A stretch of DNA of 64,000 nucleotides. Origin: Cryptomeria japonica (lineage: Eukaryota; Streptophyta; Pinopsida; Cupressales; Cupressaceae). The stretch's first letter is position 1; each line of letters starts with the position of its first letter. The translations under genes and the position numbers were made by a program. The DNA lies in NCBI RefSeq assembly GCF_030272615.1, contig NC_081412.1, forward strand, positions 473,106,157 to 473,170,156. The letters run 5' to 3'. Below are positions 35,471-47,089 of this stretch, one piece after another. Under the pieces are notes generated by a model that was not told the DNA's origin, did not search any database, and worked only from the letters and a program-made list of their open reading frames with translations.

Positions 35471-35921
35471 TGGGTGAGGGGGAAAAACATACACAAGTCA
35501 TGGGAGCAAACATCAAAAATGAGGACAACTTTGCCCTTTTTTAGAACAACTTTTTCAAAGAATGCAAGCTAAATAACATGCTAGCATTTTGATTCAAATT
35601 GACCAATCCCAAGGCTTAGTCATTTCAAGCTTAAGTGCATGCCGTATTTGGCTACTGTGTTATGTTTCGATGGGGGTTAAAAAGTAAAGTGACAACTTTT
35701 GGGTCTCCCATATTGGTGCACTTACCCTTATTTGAGAGAAGAAGTGGTACAATGCAACTCTCCCTTATTGTAGAATCTCTTGTAGAAATGGTAGATAATT
35801 GACAATGAAGCCTCTAATATTTTCTCAAGTGTCTTCATGTCAATACTAGAAGGTACCTCAAATAAATCAAGTATTCTAGGCCACAAAAGGTGACAATCCA
35901 GAATATGATGAAAACCAATGG
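35471..35921. other. No gene seen
   Basis: AT-rich flank between the polypyrimidine tract and E5; no supported frame. Confidence 0.5.
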
Positions 35922-35926
35922 AGATC

Positions 35927-36469
35927 CGTTGGCAACAACAATGAAGGAAAAATGAGAGGGGAGAGGTGGGGTGAATCAGTTTTCACCGGATTAACAAACT
36001 TAACCACAATCACAAATCTGATAAAGGTCAACAACAACAAAGATAAGAAAATTGATAGCACAACACACAACACCAAGATTTTGACGTGGAAAACTTGTTT
36101 AAGGGAAAAACTAGGGTGGGAACGTACCCACAATTAGATGATACTCTGCAGTAGTACATGTAAATATTACAATGGGGAATGGACTAGCAATCAGGTACAC
36201 TTCCTAGAGCTTAAATTTCAAGATACAATAACCCAGAAGGCTACAACCCTCAGGGAAGGTTCACTACCTTGCAAGGAAGTCTCAATGACTTACAAAATGT
36301 TTGGACAATAATCTAGAATCAAATGAACTGTAATAATAGCATCTGCTAATGCCTAATGACAGTTCTGGTTAAGCACATATGTCTGCTCTACAACACCAAT
36401 CTATGCTCAATACACCACACCAAAGGATGAATCCCTTGTTCACACATACAACACTCTTTGTTAGTGCAG
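35927..36469 (-). repeat. Truncated 3' LTR of E5
   Basis: Starts CGTTGGCAA (first T mutated to C) and follows the right LTR to CAACACTCTTTGTTAGTGCAG, where the right LTR continues ACACAACC but this copy runs into RNase H sequence. Confidence 0.85.
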
Positions 36470-39400
36470 TAGACAAGGACACTGAATCTTGTTTCTTACT
36501 CGCCCATGAAACCAATTTCTTACCCAAAAAGAAAGCACCACCAGAGGTACTCTTCCAGTCATCAACATCACTAGCCCAATCAACATCAATGTAAGCACGT
36601 AGCTTGAAATCATCATTCCTTAGATACCACAAACCATAATCCACAGGCCCTTTCAAGTATTAGAATATCCTTTTTACAGTAGTGACATGACTCTCTTTCA
36701 GATCAACTTGATATCTAGCAGCCATGCACACAACATGCATAATGTCCAGGGTAGTTTGAGTAAGATATAGCAGTCCACCAACCATAGATCTAAATAAAGA
36801 CTGATTAGCTTTTGGAGATTCATCATTTTTAGACAATTTGCAGCCAAGCAACATAGAAGTTCCAACCGGTTTGGAGTCTTCTAACCCAAACTTCTTCAAT
36901 AATTCCTTCACATATTTAGTTTGAGATATAAACATACCTTTTCCAGTCTATGAAATCTGCAATCCTATGAAAAATTTCATCTCTCCTATCATAGAGATCT
37001 CAAATTATTTCTGCATATCACCGACAAACTTCATACTCAAGTTATCATATCCTCCAAAGATAATATCATCAACAAAGACTTCAACAATTAAGACGTTATC
37101 ATTCTCAATCTTGAAAGACAAATTACTGTCAGCAGTACCTTTATTAAATCCCAATTTCAGCAAATACTTATCCAATCTAGCATACCAGGCTCTAGGGGCT
37201 TGTTTCAATCCATAAAGAGATTTCTTCAGTTTACATACCACGTCTCCAACATCTGATAATGGAAATCCATCAGGTTGCTCAATGCAAACTTCTTTCTCAA
37301 GATCACCATTCAAAAAGGCTGACTTGACATCCATCTGACATACCTTGAAATGCTTACAGGCAGTATATGCAAGCAACAGTCTAGCAACTTCAAGTCTAGT
37401 TGATAGAGTAAAAGTCTCCTCATATTTAATTCCTTCTTTCTATGAATATCCTTTGCATACTAGTTTTGCTTTATTTAGACAACTTCACCTGCTTCATTCA
37501 ATTTGTTTCTGAATACCCATTTAGTACCAATCACGTTCTTGTCTTTAGGTCTAGGCACAAGCTCCCATGTGTCGTTCTTTTCAATTTGATCTAATTCTTC
37601 TTCCATAGCCTTTATCCAATTCTCATCTTTCCAAGCTTCAACAACAACTTTAGGTTCAATTTTAGAGATAAAAAATATCTCTTCAACAACTAGCCTTCTT
37701 CTAGTCATCACACCATTATTTTTATCACCAATAATCTGATTTTTAGAATGATTCAATCTTACATACCTTGGGGTCTTTTGATGACTCTGATTTTTCAGGT
37801 TCTTGTACCTCTCCACCGGTAGCAGCAATATCCGGATTAACAGTCTCTACCAGATCATTCTGCTTCAATTCTTCAGTATGAATATGTGTTAGAACAATAT
37901 GCCAACCATTATCATATCTGCATGCTCTGATTTCTTTTCCATAGATCTCGTCAACCTTCAAATTTGCACTTTCCACTATCTTTCTCAGTCTCTTATTGTA
38001 GCACCGACAAAATTTGCTCTTTGTTGACTATCCCAATAAAATTCCTTCATCACTTCTTGCATCAAAATTTCCTATATCGTCATCTCTCTTGATATAACAC
38101 TTGCTACCAAAATTTTTGAAATATCTCATAGTAGGAACATGACCAAACCATAGCTCATAAGGATTCTTACCGATATCACCTTTTATATGAACTCGGTTGA
38201 ATGTGTAAACAACAGTGTTAATAGCTTCTCTATAGTAGATCTTCAAAACATTCCCTTCAATCAGCATAGTCCTTGTAGCATCCAAGACAATCACGTTCTT
38301 CCTTTCAACAACTCCATTCTGTTGTGGGGTTCTAGGAGCAGATAATTATCTTCTAATCCCATGCTTCTCACAGAATGAATCAAACTAACCAGAAAAAAAA
38401 TCTCCTCCTCTGTGAAATCTCAGACATTTCACCTTCAATCTTGTCTCAGTCTCAACCTTTGCTTTGAATATCTGGAATTTATCTAATGCTTCTTATTTCT
38501 CCTTCAAAAAGACAACCCACATAATTCTAGAATAATCATCAATCAACAACATAAAATATCTGTCACCCTACACACTTCTAATGTTTGTAGGTCCACATAG
38601 GTCAGTATGCACAAGATCTAGTAATCCATTAGACGCATACTACTTACTCTTGAAATAAATTCTTGTTTGCTTTCCCATTTGACATTCCTTACATACCGGA
38701 TTAGTAGGCTTAACAATTTTACGCAAATCTCTAACAACTTGAGTAGAATTGATCTTAATTATTGAATCAAAATTTACATGATACATTCTCCCATGCCACA
38801 ACCAACTCTTATCAATCTGAGCAATCAAGCAACTTTTCTCACTAGCATTCAAATGAAAGATATTACCTTCAGCCTTAGTTCCTGATGCAATCTCTATACC
38901 AGAGGCATTTAGGATCTTGCATTTTCCATTCTTGAATTGGAAATCATAACCTTTGTCTACCATCTGTCTAACACTTAAAATACTATGCTTCAAACCTTAA
39001 ACATACAAGACATCATCAGTTTTATGCTTACTATCAAAGGAAATAGAACCTCTACCATGAATCACACAGGCTTTGTCATCTCCAAATCTTACTATTCCAC
39101 CATCATACCTTTCCAAATTCACAAATTTGCTTTTATCACCAGTCATATGATGTGAACAACCGCTGCCAATTACCCATTCATCTTTGTCTTCAACTTTAGC
39201 AACTAGAGTTTTCTCCTCAATAGTGTAGCTTGTGGAATCAATAGGTACCGGTCTATCTTCTTTGATAGCAATAAACACAACTTTATCTCCTTTTGATTCT
39301 TCATCTGTAACACCTTCATCAGTAGCATAATAACAATTATTCTGATGCTTATACTTCTAGTTAGGCTTGTAAGGCTTATCATACTTCTCATGCTTCTCAT

Positions 39401-40325
39401 ATCTAACATTCCTATCATGCTTATAAAATTTATCATGCCTGTCATATTTAGACATTCTCTTCGGGAATCTAGAAGAAAAATCTCCTATCTTATTGCAAGA
39501 GAATAATTTCAGAGGCAATTTTCCATCATACTTACCAGCTCCCTTAGGCAGTCTCCAGGAAATCAATGCTTCAAGCTCTTCCAATTCTCTTTCTTGCTCT
39601 TCCATATCTCTTCTCTCTCTTTCATATCTAGATATTTTGCATTCATCAGGATCATACTTCTTTTTTTCGGATACAGATGCTTTAAATGTTGTCTCAAACT
39701 TTCCATGTGATTCACCAAACTCGCTCAGTTCAAATGCAACAATCTTTCCAACCAACATATCTCTTGTCACAGTAGTCACACCATGGATCTCATCAATAAC
39801 AACTACCTTATGTTTGTAAGCAGGAGGTAATGATCTCAACACCTTAGCAACAATTTCATCTTCTTCAAGGGTTCCACTAGCACATCTAATACATAGGACA
39901 AGTTCATTCACCTCATCCATAAAGGAATTTATGTTCTCATCTTCTCCCATTCTCAACATCTCATACTTCCCTTTCAAACTCTACAACTTAGCAACTTTGA
40001 CTTATTTATCTCCTTCATACAAGGTCTCAAGCTTCTCCCAGATCTCATGTGTTGTTTGAAGTCCCATTACATTTGTTATTTTTGAATCAGTCAGGGAACT
40101 CAACAATGCTTCTTTCACTCTAATGTTATTTTCAACTTCCTTGATCTCATCAAAAGTAATTGGTGCATTCAGAGGAATAGAATAGGCATTCTTTGCAATC
40201 TTCTAGTAATGTTCTCCAAGGCATCTTAAGTGCACCTCCATCCGGTTCTTCCATATAGCATAGTTACTTCCATCAAATCTCAGACTCTTCTTCTTAAAGA
40301 TAACACTTCCACTTCCAGTTGCCAT
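36465..40325 (-). pseudogene. E5 gag-pol polyprotein (Ty1/copia), broken
   Basis: From the ATG at 40325 (LRFDGSNYAIW follows) leftward with many stops and frameshifts. Gag with KYEMLRMGEDENINSF; a degenerate zinc knuckle reading FSCNKIGDFSSRF (first Cys, His and last Cys lost); protease reading IGSGCSHHMTGD at about 39160, where the catalytic Asp is Gly; integrase zinc region WHGRMYHVNF and CKECQMGKQT; reverse transcriptase MDVKSAFLNGDLEKEV and FVDDIIFGG at about 37065; RNase H YIDVDWASD then KKQDSVSLSTA, where the frame is cut by the deletion to the LTR. Inactive. It aligns with E4 throughout. Confidence 0.92.
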
Positions 40326-40367
40326 CCCGGATCTCCTCAAGCAGTTAAGCTTCTTCTGGAGAATCTA

Positions 40368-40379
40368 GTGCTGATACCA
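40368..40379 (-). other. Primer binding site of E5 (tRNA-iMet)
   Basis: Minus strand TGGTATCAGCAC-like, matching TGGTATCAG then diverging; two bases from the LTR as in E4. Confidence 0.75.
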
Positions 40380-40381
40380 AT

Positions 40382-41741
40382 TGTTGGCAATAACAATGAA
40401 GGAAAACTGAGAGGGGGGGATGAATCAGTTTTCATCAAATTAACAAACTTGACCACAATCACAAATCTGATAAACTGCAGCAACAACAAAGATAAGAAAA
40501 TTGACAGCACAACACACAACGCCAAGATTTTGATGTGGAAAACCCGGTTAAGGGAAAAAGCACGGTGGGAACCTACCCACAATTAGATGATACTCTGCAG
40601 TAGCATGTGCAAATATTACAATGGGGAATTCACCAGAATTTAGACACACCGCCTAGATCTTACGACTCATGATACAATAAACTAGAAGGCTACAACCCTC
40701 AGGGAAGGTTCACTACCTTACAAGGAAGTCTCACTGACTTACAAAATATTCAGACAACAATCCGAAATCAAGTGAACTACAATAATGGCATCTGCTAATG
40801 CCTGATGATAGTTTTGGTTAAGCACATATGTCTGCTCTGCAACACCAATGTCTGCTCAATACACCACATTGAAGGATGAACCCCTTGTTTGCACATACAA
40901 CACTCTCTGTTAATGCAGACACAACCTCTATACCTAGAAATTACATGACTTTATCACCTATTTATACAAATCATTAACCTTAACAACAAGGTCGACTAAA
41001 CCCTCAACTCACAATTACAAAATTACATCACACGATAAAAAGATCGACCACCAGACCAATATAATGAAATACATGATATAGCATGGACCTAAATCAAATC
41101 TCCAAATACGCAACACCACCGAGAATCACACCAAGATCAACCACAACACGCTACACCACCAGGAATACCGCATAACATGAAGAACATCACCGGTTCAACA
41201 AAATCACCAAGGACTCACACAACGATCAATGCAGATCATCAAAACAAAAAGGACACAATTAGGAAACACCAGAAAACATGTTAGAATCATTGGTAACAAC
41301 TGCACCAACACCACTTATCAAATCTTCATCGATCAACATCTGAACCTCAAAAATACTCAAACAACAACAACTGTCACAAAGAAAGATAACTTGTAGAGCA
41401 CCAAATCATGAAACATATGAAATGAAGATACACAAGACCATCCCAAACAATATCCTAAAAAATTAGCTCAAGAACTGATCACACCGGAATATACCGGAGG
41501 AAATACTGAACTCTGCAAAGCCCTAATCAGAAAAGGAAATTGCCAACTAGATCATATGATATGATAAATTAAGCTTTTTGGATCACCAAAACCAATACAG
41601 AAAGATATAATGGTACTAAAAATACTCCATATACCGAACCATGATCCCAATAAACCAATTTGCAATCGTCGGAGCAATAAATCAGAGGAATATGTTGACA
41701 TCAATGACAACAACATATCCTAGCAGCAACAATGCCCAACA
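40382..41741 (-). repeat. 5' LTR of E5
   Basis: 1360 bp from TGTTGGCA to GCCCAACA, next to the target duplication AGATC. It contains ATGTTGACATCAATGACAACA near its right end, the head motif shared with E1, E4, E7 and the solo LTRs. Confidence 0.9.
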
Positions 41742-41746
41742 AGATC

Positions 41747-42136
41747 ATAGTCCAAAGATGATGATGAACCCTCCAAATGCTATTCAAATATCTCTAAGAT
41801 AATGTTGAAGTGTGACTATTGTTGATAAGATGAATTAGGTACCATAAAATATTTAGATACAATGACCATGGATGGTTGGTGATAGCTATACCAGTGTAAA
41901 TCTAGTACTACCACTATAGAGACAAATGTAGGCAAAGAGAGAGAAAGAGGGTTTGAATGTGCCCTCAAATAATTTGAAGGAGAAGAACAAACTCCATATA
42001 AGCTATCATGAAAAGAAGATATAAATGTCCTCAATGGTGTCCTCCAAGTCTGCAATGTGGGACTATAAACAAGGATGCAATGTCTAGTAGAAATATGTCC
42101 CAAGTAGCTATCTTTAGAAGATGAATGTGAACTTGC
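41747..42136. other. No gene seen
   Basis: Flanking DNA between E5 and E6. A 119-codon minus-strand frame overlaps it but has no recognisable features and overlaps the E6 LTR. Confidence 0.5.
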
Positions 42137-42568
42137 TGTTGAAATGTGGCGACTAATCAGCAAAGTACTGTACACTCAGCACGTATCCTCATCGGGGTCC
42201 AGGGCCGGGCTGGGCCCCGGGCAGAGGTTCGGGGGCGGCAGCCCCCGAGAAATTTTTTTTTGCCGTTTTTTGTTGATGAAAACTGACATTGTAATAAAAC
42301 CCTAAAAAAGGCCGACTTTGTTTATTGCCCTAAAAACGCATGTTATAAGCGGCTGGGATGCTTAAGACATTGTAAGGTTGATGTACTGTTTTTGCTGGAT
42401 AATAAGAAAGATTGGACGACTGTGTATGGTGGACGTAACCCATTCTGGGTGAACCACGTTAAATATCTGTGTTATCTGTGTCTTGTTTTTATTTCTTTAT
42501 CTTTTGTATTTAAATCTACATATAATTGTTAGTTCATATTTGCTTCGGATCTGCTTGAAACCCTAACA
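42137..42568 (+). repeat. 5' LTR of E6
   Basis: About 432 bp, TGTTGAAATG to CCCTAACA. The right end is firm (primer site two bases on); the left end is chosen by TGTTG and could instead be TGTGG at 42145. Contains a GC-rich patch with a hairpin CGGGGGC-GGCA-GCCCCCG at 42230-42247. Confidence 0.6.
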
Positions 42569-42570
42569 AT

Positions 42571-42582
42571 TGGTATCAGAGC
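42571..42582 (+). other. Primer binding site of E6 (tRNA-iMet)
   Basis: Exact TGGTATCAGAGC on the plus strand, two bases after the LTR. Confidence 0.95.
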
Positions 42583-42628
42583 GAGGTTTTCTGTAAATTG
42601 GCAGGATTTTCAGATTTGAGTGGGAGCA

Positions 42629-43942
42629 ATGGAGGATTCCAAATTCAAGGTCGAAAAGTTTAACGGCCAGAATTATCAGTTATGGAAAATGCAGATGGAG
42701 GATTACCTGTATCAAAAGGATTTGTGGCGGCCATTGGAAGGAAAAGCAAAGAAACCGACCACAATATCAGATGAAGAGTGGGACATTTTAGATAGAAAGG
42801 CACTAGGATCCATTCGATTGTGCCTTGCGGCGTCTGTAGCATTCAATATAACAGAAGCAAAAACAACTATAGATTTGATGGCAACATTGGCTAAGCTGTA
42901 TGAGAAACCCTCGGCTTCGAATAAGGTATTTCTTATGAAGCGTTTGTTTAATTTGAAAATGAGTGAGGGAGGATCTGTAGCGGAGCACTTAAATGAATTT
43001 AATACAATTACCAGTCAATTGTCTTCGGTAAAAATTACCTTTGCAGAAGAGGTTAGGGCTCTCTTGATTTTATGTTCTTTGCCAGAAAGCTGGAATAGCT
43101 TGGTTATGGCTGTAAGTAACTTTGTCTCTGGTAAAAATACTTTGGTATTTGATGATATTGTTGGTGTTATCCTAAGCGAGGAAATGCGAAGGAAAAGCAC
43201 AGGTGAGACTCCAACATCATCGGGTAGTGTTTTGAATTTGGAGAACAGAGGAAGATCAAAGGAAAGAGGAAAAGGCCCTGGGAATGAGAAGTCACGAGGG
43301 AAGTCAAAGAAAGGATGCTCTCAATCTAGAGGAAAGAAAGATTGTTGGTATTGCGGAAAGCCTGGTCATCTAAAGAAAGACTGTTGGTCTCAGAAAAACA
43401 AAGAAGGAGACAAAAATGAAAATGACAGTAAGGAAGCTAATATTGCAAGTAATACTTTACAAGATGCTTTAATCTTATGTTTGGATAATGTTAATGATTC
43501 CTGGGTAATAGATTTTGGGGCTTCATTTCATGCTACACCCCATAGAAAATATTTTCTAGATTATGTTCAAGGTGATTTTGGACAAGTATATTTGGGTGAT
43601 GATGAGCCCTGTCAAATTGTTGGAAAAGGAAAGATAAAGATCAAGTTGCAGAATGGCAATGACTGGTTTCTGCAGGAGGTAAGACATGTTCCTAATTTAA
43701 GAAGAAATTTAATTTCTGCAGGGCAACTAGGTAGTGAAGGTTGCATAGTTACCTTCTCAGACAGTATGTGGAAGGTCACTAAAGGATCATTAGTAGTAGC
43801 TAAAGGTGCGAAGGTAGGCACATTATATCCGTGTACTGGTAACACTTACTCTACCTTAGCTGCTACAGATAAAGTTACTGCAGGGACAACAACAATAAAT
43901 GTTGCAAGAACAGATATATATGAAATAGCCCCAAGGATTTGA
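42629..43942 (+). CDS. E6 gag-protease, open frame
   Basis: An uninterrupted frame from the ATG at 42629 (MEDSKFKVEKFNGQNY) to TGA at 43940-43942, about 437 codons. Gag occupies roughly residues 1-230; a basic linker follows; the zinc knuckle CWYCGKPGHLKKDC lies near 250; the protease has WVIDFGASFHATPH near 300, where the catalytic Asp is kept but the usual Ser of DSG is Phe; then LGDDEPCQIVGKG and LRRNLISAGQLG typical of copia protease. The frame then enters the start of the pre-integrase region and, after the deletion junction near 43910, ends in the wrong frame of reverse transcriptase. The start is the first ATG after the primer site. Whether it is expressed is unknown. Confidence 0.88.
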   Translation: MEDSKFKVEKFNGQNYQLWKMQMEDYLYQKDLWRPLEGKAKKPTTISDEEWDILDRKALGSIRLCLAASVAFNITEAKTTIDLMATLAKLYEKPSASNKVFLMKRLFNLKMSEGGSVAEHLNEFNTITSQLSSVKITFAEEVRALLILCSLPESWNSLVMAVSNFVSGKNTLVFDDIVGVILSEEMRRKSTGETPTSSGSVLNLENRGRSKERGKGPGNEKSRGKSKKGCSQSRGKKDCWYCGKPGHLKKDCWSQKNKEGDKNENDSKEANIASNTLQDALILCLDNVNDSWVIDFGASFHATPHRKYFLDYVQGDFGQVYLGDDEPCQIVGKGKIKIKLQNGNDWFLQEVRHVPNLRRNLISAGQLGSEGCIVTFSDSMWKVTKGSLVVAKGAKVGTLYPCTGNTYSTLAATDKVTAGTTTINVARTDIYEIAPRI

Positions 43943-44263
43943 GGTCAAATGTAAGGAGAAATTGGTGTGCAGATTGCATAAGAGTTTATATGGCTTGAAA
44001 CAAGCACCTCAACAATGGTACTTGAAATTTGATAGTTTTATGGCTGAGCAAGGCTACAATAGGTGTAATTCTGACCATTGTGTTTATTTTAAGAGGTTGG
44101 ATAATGAAAGCTACATTATTTTGTGTTTATATGTTGATGACATGCTTGTAGCGGGGTCTAACATGGATCACATTAGAGAGTTAAAACAATAGTTAGCAAA
44201 ATCATTTGCTATGAAGGATTTGGAGGCAGCAAAACAAATCCTTGGTATGAAAATTTGCAGAAA
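43914..44263 (+). pseudogene. E6 reverse transcriptase fragment
   Basis: Plus-strand frame IYMK-stop-PQGFEVKCKEKLVCRLHK, then SLYGLKQAPQQWYLKFDSF and the catalytic YVDDMLVAGS, a stop after ELKQ (44190-44192), and KQILGMKIC at the end. This is the middle of a copia reverse transcriptase; palm residues are present but the fingers, connection and RNase H are missing. Homology ends at about 44263. Confidence 0.9.
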
Positions 44264-44700
44264 GTTTAAATTTTTCCTACTTCTATCGGTGTGGTTTCCC
44301 CCCATATTTTTCGACGGGGGTTTGGGGGCAACACCCCCAAGATGGGGTTAAGGGTTAGCGCCCCTGGCACGCTCCCTATCACGATACAAGGCGAGGTCGA
44401 AGGGCAACACCTTGCGAGACCAAAATGACTTATTATTTTATATAGGCTTCAAGTTTTATTTTTCTATTGGTTGACATGTTGTAACTCTAATTTTGTAACC
44501 GACACACGTCTTGATAAAAAGGCTAAGGGTTAGGGTTTTCTGTATAGAATTTTGTAGCATTTTGTAGTGGTATTGAGTTGCAAGGGGATTGTTGGTTGTA
44601 ATCAATTTTGATTTACTAGATAATAATATTGGGCTTTTTGTTTGGTGGATGTAGCAAATCAACACCAAAACAAAAAATAGAGTTGAGGTCGTTGATTTAA
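44264..44700 (+). repeat. LTR-like sequence, diverged
   Basis: Holds a G/C-rich patch with GGGGGTTTGGGGGC and CACCCCC (44317-44338), a TATATAGG word at 44439-44446 and GATAATAA...TGTATGGTGGA-like words resembling parts of the E6 LTR (42398-42437). Possibly the diverged right LTR of E6 or of a relative; boundaries not determined. Confidence 0.35.
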
Positions 44701-45073
44701 AAAATACACTATGATTTCTGTCAAAGTAAGTTGGTCTCCTTGTGCCACATAGGGATTGACACACATATCCTAGCAAAGAGACTCTAAATGAGTTTAATAG
44801 TTTCAGACATTTGTGTCGAACAACGAGGTTGTTACCTTTGCTCAACAAATTTAAATTTGAATCTAAATTTCAGAGGAATTTAATTGCTGCCCAAGCACCT
44901 TCTTGCATTAATTACTTCCACCAGCAAAGTTATAAGAGGTCACGCCAAAAAGGAACAAAATGGATGCCAAGGAGCTCACAGATCATGGATCAAAGCCCTA
45001 AATCTCTCACGTCAAATAGCTAGAAAAATACATTTGTGCCCTAGTGCCAAAACAGACATGCGGTGGACGCATC

Positions 45074-45218
45074 TATTCTGGCTCCAAAATGGCAGTACGA
45101 ATTGACTAACACGCGTGTTAGTTGCGCGTTTAACAACATTGATTTTGCAATAAACGGCTGCGATTGACTAACACGTCGCTATCACACTATACGAAAGATC
45201 TGTTTTGGAGCCAGAATA
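45074..45218. mobile_element. Candidate MITE, 145 bp
   Basis: Perfect 16-base terminal inverted repeats TATTCTGGCTCCAAAA (45074-45089) and TTTTGGAGCCAGAATA (45203-45218). If the outer TA is taken as target duplication, the ends are TTCTGGCTCC, suggesting a TA-target DNA transposon. Inside is the 16-bp palindrome CTAACACGCGTGTTAG (45106-45121) and a second GATTGACTAACACG word at 45162-45175. Confidence 0.55.
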
Positions 45219-46247
45219 ACTTCGACCGCACTTGAATGACAAATTCACACACCACAAACTAGCAAAGGAAGTCGACTCAAATAGCAGGGGTCGCAGGTTC
45301 AAACTTGGTAGATTTAATCACCAAATATGAAGCGCAGAGTCTAATCGACTGCCCTAGGACAAGTTAAACGCCGATTTTAATGTGCAGATTTGAATTTGGC
45401 TCAAGTCCAGATGCCAAAGAAAATGCCAATCGATATGAATTTTATTTCAAATATCAAATATCAAATGTAAATGCTTTCCAATTTTGATGGGTCAAAAGAA
45501 TGTGTTGGAGTGGCCAAGTCACACCAAATTGCAGATCTTCCACAAAAAGCAAATCATGCCATCATTAACGCCAGCAGCATCAAAATTTAAAGGAATCAAA
45601 CACCGATATAAGTTTTGAACTTCTGAATGATTTGAAGCACTTGAAAAAAATTGCCAGATGAAAATGAAGTCGCTAAGAGACAGAGAAGTCACTAAACAAC
45701 AATTTCCAACTTTCTAAATCTCACGCAAGGAATAGAACACGAGTTCAACTGCAGACGCCAAAGCTCACATTTAAGGTACCAAAAATTTGTAACTCATCAA
45801 TTGGAAATCAAAGTTCACTTAACCGTGGAAATATTTTATAGAGCTTTATGCCACAATTCACAAATGCATCAAATATTGAGATCACTACAAATGTTCAGGC
45901 AGCCAAAGCAAAATTGAAGAATTGAGATGCTACCATCACCAAAATAGAAGTAACTAGAAAGGTCGACTGCCAAAATTAAACAAAAAGGTCCAAAAATTTG
46001 TAGTTCAAACCAAAGAACTTGTAGGTTAAACTCAAATTTCACCAAAATATGTGAAAATTTGCAGGTTGATTGCAATTAGCTATCCTGCAACACAATTGTC
46101 TTGCTGGTTGACTCCATTATTTACAAATTTAAGTCGTATAATAACTTCCATGACCAAATTTATACAAATATTTGCAGATCCAAAGTGGAAATGACCAATA
46201 ATTTTCAGATTGAACCAAATTTTGGGCCAACCTTAAACCAGACATAC

Positions 46248-46439
46248 TAAGCAACATATTAAGTCTAGAGAATGTTATTATTCAATTCTGATTGTTTAAC
46301 ACTTTTAAGCCTAGAAGTGTATTCATAGTGTGACTTCACACATTAAGCAACATATTAAGGCGAAAAAATGTCAGTCAACTTTGAGTGTTTAACACTTTTA
46401 AGCCTAGAAGTGTAAGCTTAGTGTGTGTGATTTAAGTCA
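46248..46439. repeat. 96-bp tandem repeat, two copies
   Basis: Copies start TAAGCAACATATTAAG at 46248 and 46344 and share GTTTAACACTTTTAAGCC, TAGAAGTGTA and TAGTGTG further on. Confidence 0.85.
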
Positions 46440-46816
46440 AAACAATTTCCGAATTTCCTCAAAGTTGACAAGAATTTGTTGACTTGAGTGCAAATTAATT
46501 GAAAAATACAGAGAAAACAATTCTTGTAAGTAATCTTTGCACAAATCTAGCAAACTTTACAAATATTTATACAAATTTTAAAAAACTTCATACATTTGCA
46601 AATTTTTCACAAATATTTGCTGAAATTAAAGAGAATTGGTAAAATTTGAACAAATTTTACTATAAATTGAATGAATTTCACCAAATATCTATAGTCCTTC
46701 ACTTGAATTTGCACAAGCAAGCCAAATTTGCATGAAACTCCAATTCACACCTCTCACTTTAAATCTTCATGAAAAATTTGTCTATGAATAAATTGCATTT
46801 CTATTACACTAGTAAG

Positions 46817-47041
46817 GCTTTGATACCATGCAAAACTTAGTTAGGAATGCTAGACAAGTGGGAACAATAAATGAGAAATAAATGCAAGGTAAAAAAAAGA
46901 ATATGATGTATTGAGTGAGACTGAAAAATGAATAGAAATGAGGTGTATATATAGGGGAGACATTCTACCTACCACCCTAGCTACCATGCCACATATGCAA
47001 GCCACCTAAGCAACCACCTAAGTAGGATTAATGCACCAACA
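46817..47041 (-). repeat. 213-bp LTR with primer site
   Basis: LTR 46829-47041, TGCAAAAC to CACCAACA, with the minus-strand primer site TGGTATCAAAGC (46828-46817, one mismatch) abutting it. As a 5' LTR its body lies to the left. It contains TATATAGG on the plus strand at 46951-46958. Its sequence reappears, cut by E3 and E4, at 12830-26195. Confidence 0.65.
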
Positions 47042-47089
47042 CTATTTTCCTCTTATTTGATGTTATCTCAAATGAATGGTTAGATATCA

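Larger units (their letters stand above)
35927..41741 (-). mobile_element. E5: decayed Ty1/copia with truncated 3' end
   Basis: Bounded by the target duplication AGATC (35922-35926 and 41742-41746). The right LTR is complete (40382-41741), but the left LTR stops at about 36469 and joins directly to the RNase H region, so the rest of that LTR, the polypurine tract and the end of pol are deleted. The retained word TGCAG fits both sides, suggesting a microhomology deletion. Same family as E4 by LTR and protein. Confidence 0.93.
42137..44263 (+). mobile_element. E6: internally deleted Ty1/copia element
   Basis: A left LTR, an exact primer site, an open gag-protease frame and a reverse-transcriptase fragment joined by a large deletion that removed integrase and the start of reverse transcriptase. 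Sequence homology to pol stops at about 44263; no matching right LTR is certain. The gag (KFNGQNYQLWKMQMEDYL, and CWYCGKPGHLKKDCW) is of the Tork/Tnt1-like copia type by family knowledge. It is the only plus-strand copia in the window. Confidence 0.85.
44701..46816 (-). other. Non-coding element body left of the 213-bp LTR
   Basis: 2.1 kb with no supported frame, although a primer site and LTR at its right edge show it is the inside of a leftward element. Contains a small inverted-repeat element at 45074-45218, a 96-bp tandem repeat at 46248-46439 and many short words such as AATTTGCA and AAATATTTGC. Confidence 0.5.

Noticed and set aside
41816-42175. 119-codon minus-strand frame
   Set aside because: Overlaps the E6 LTR, has no recognisable motif and sits in a flank; probably chance.
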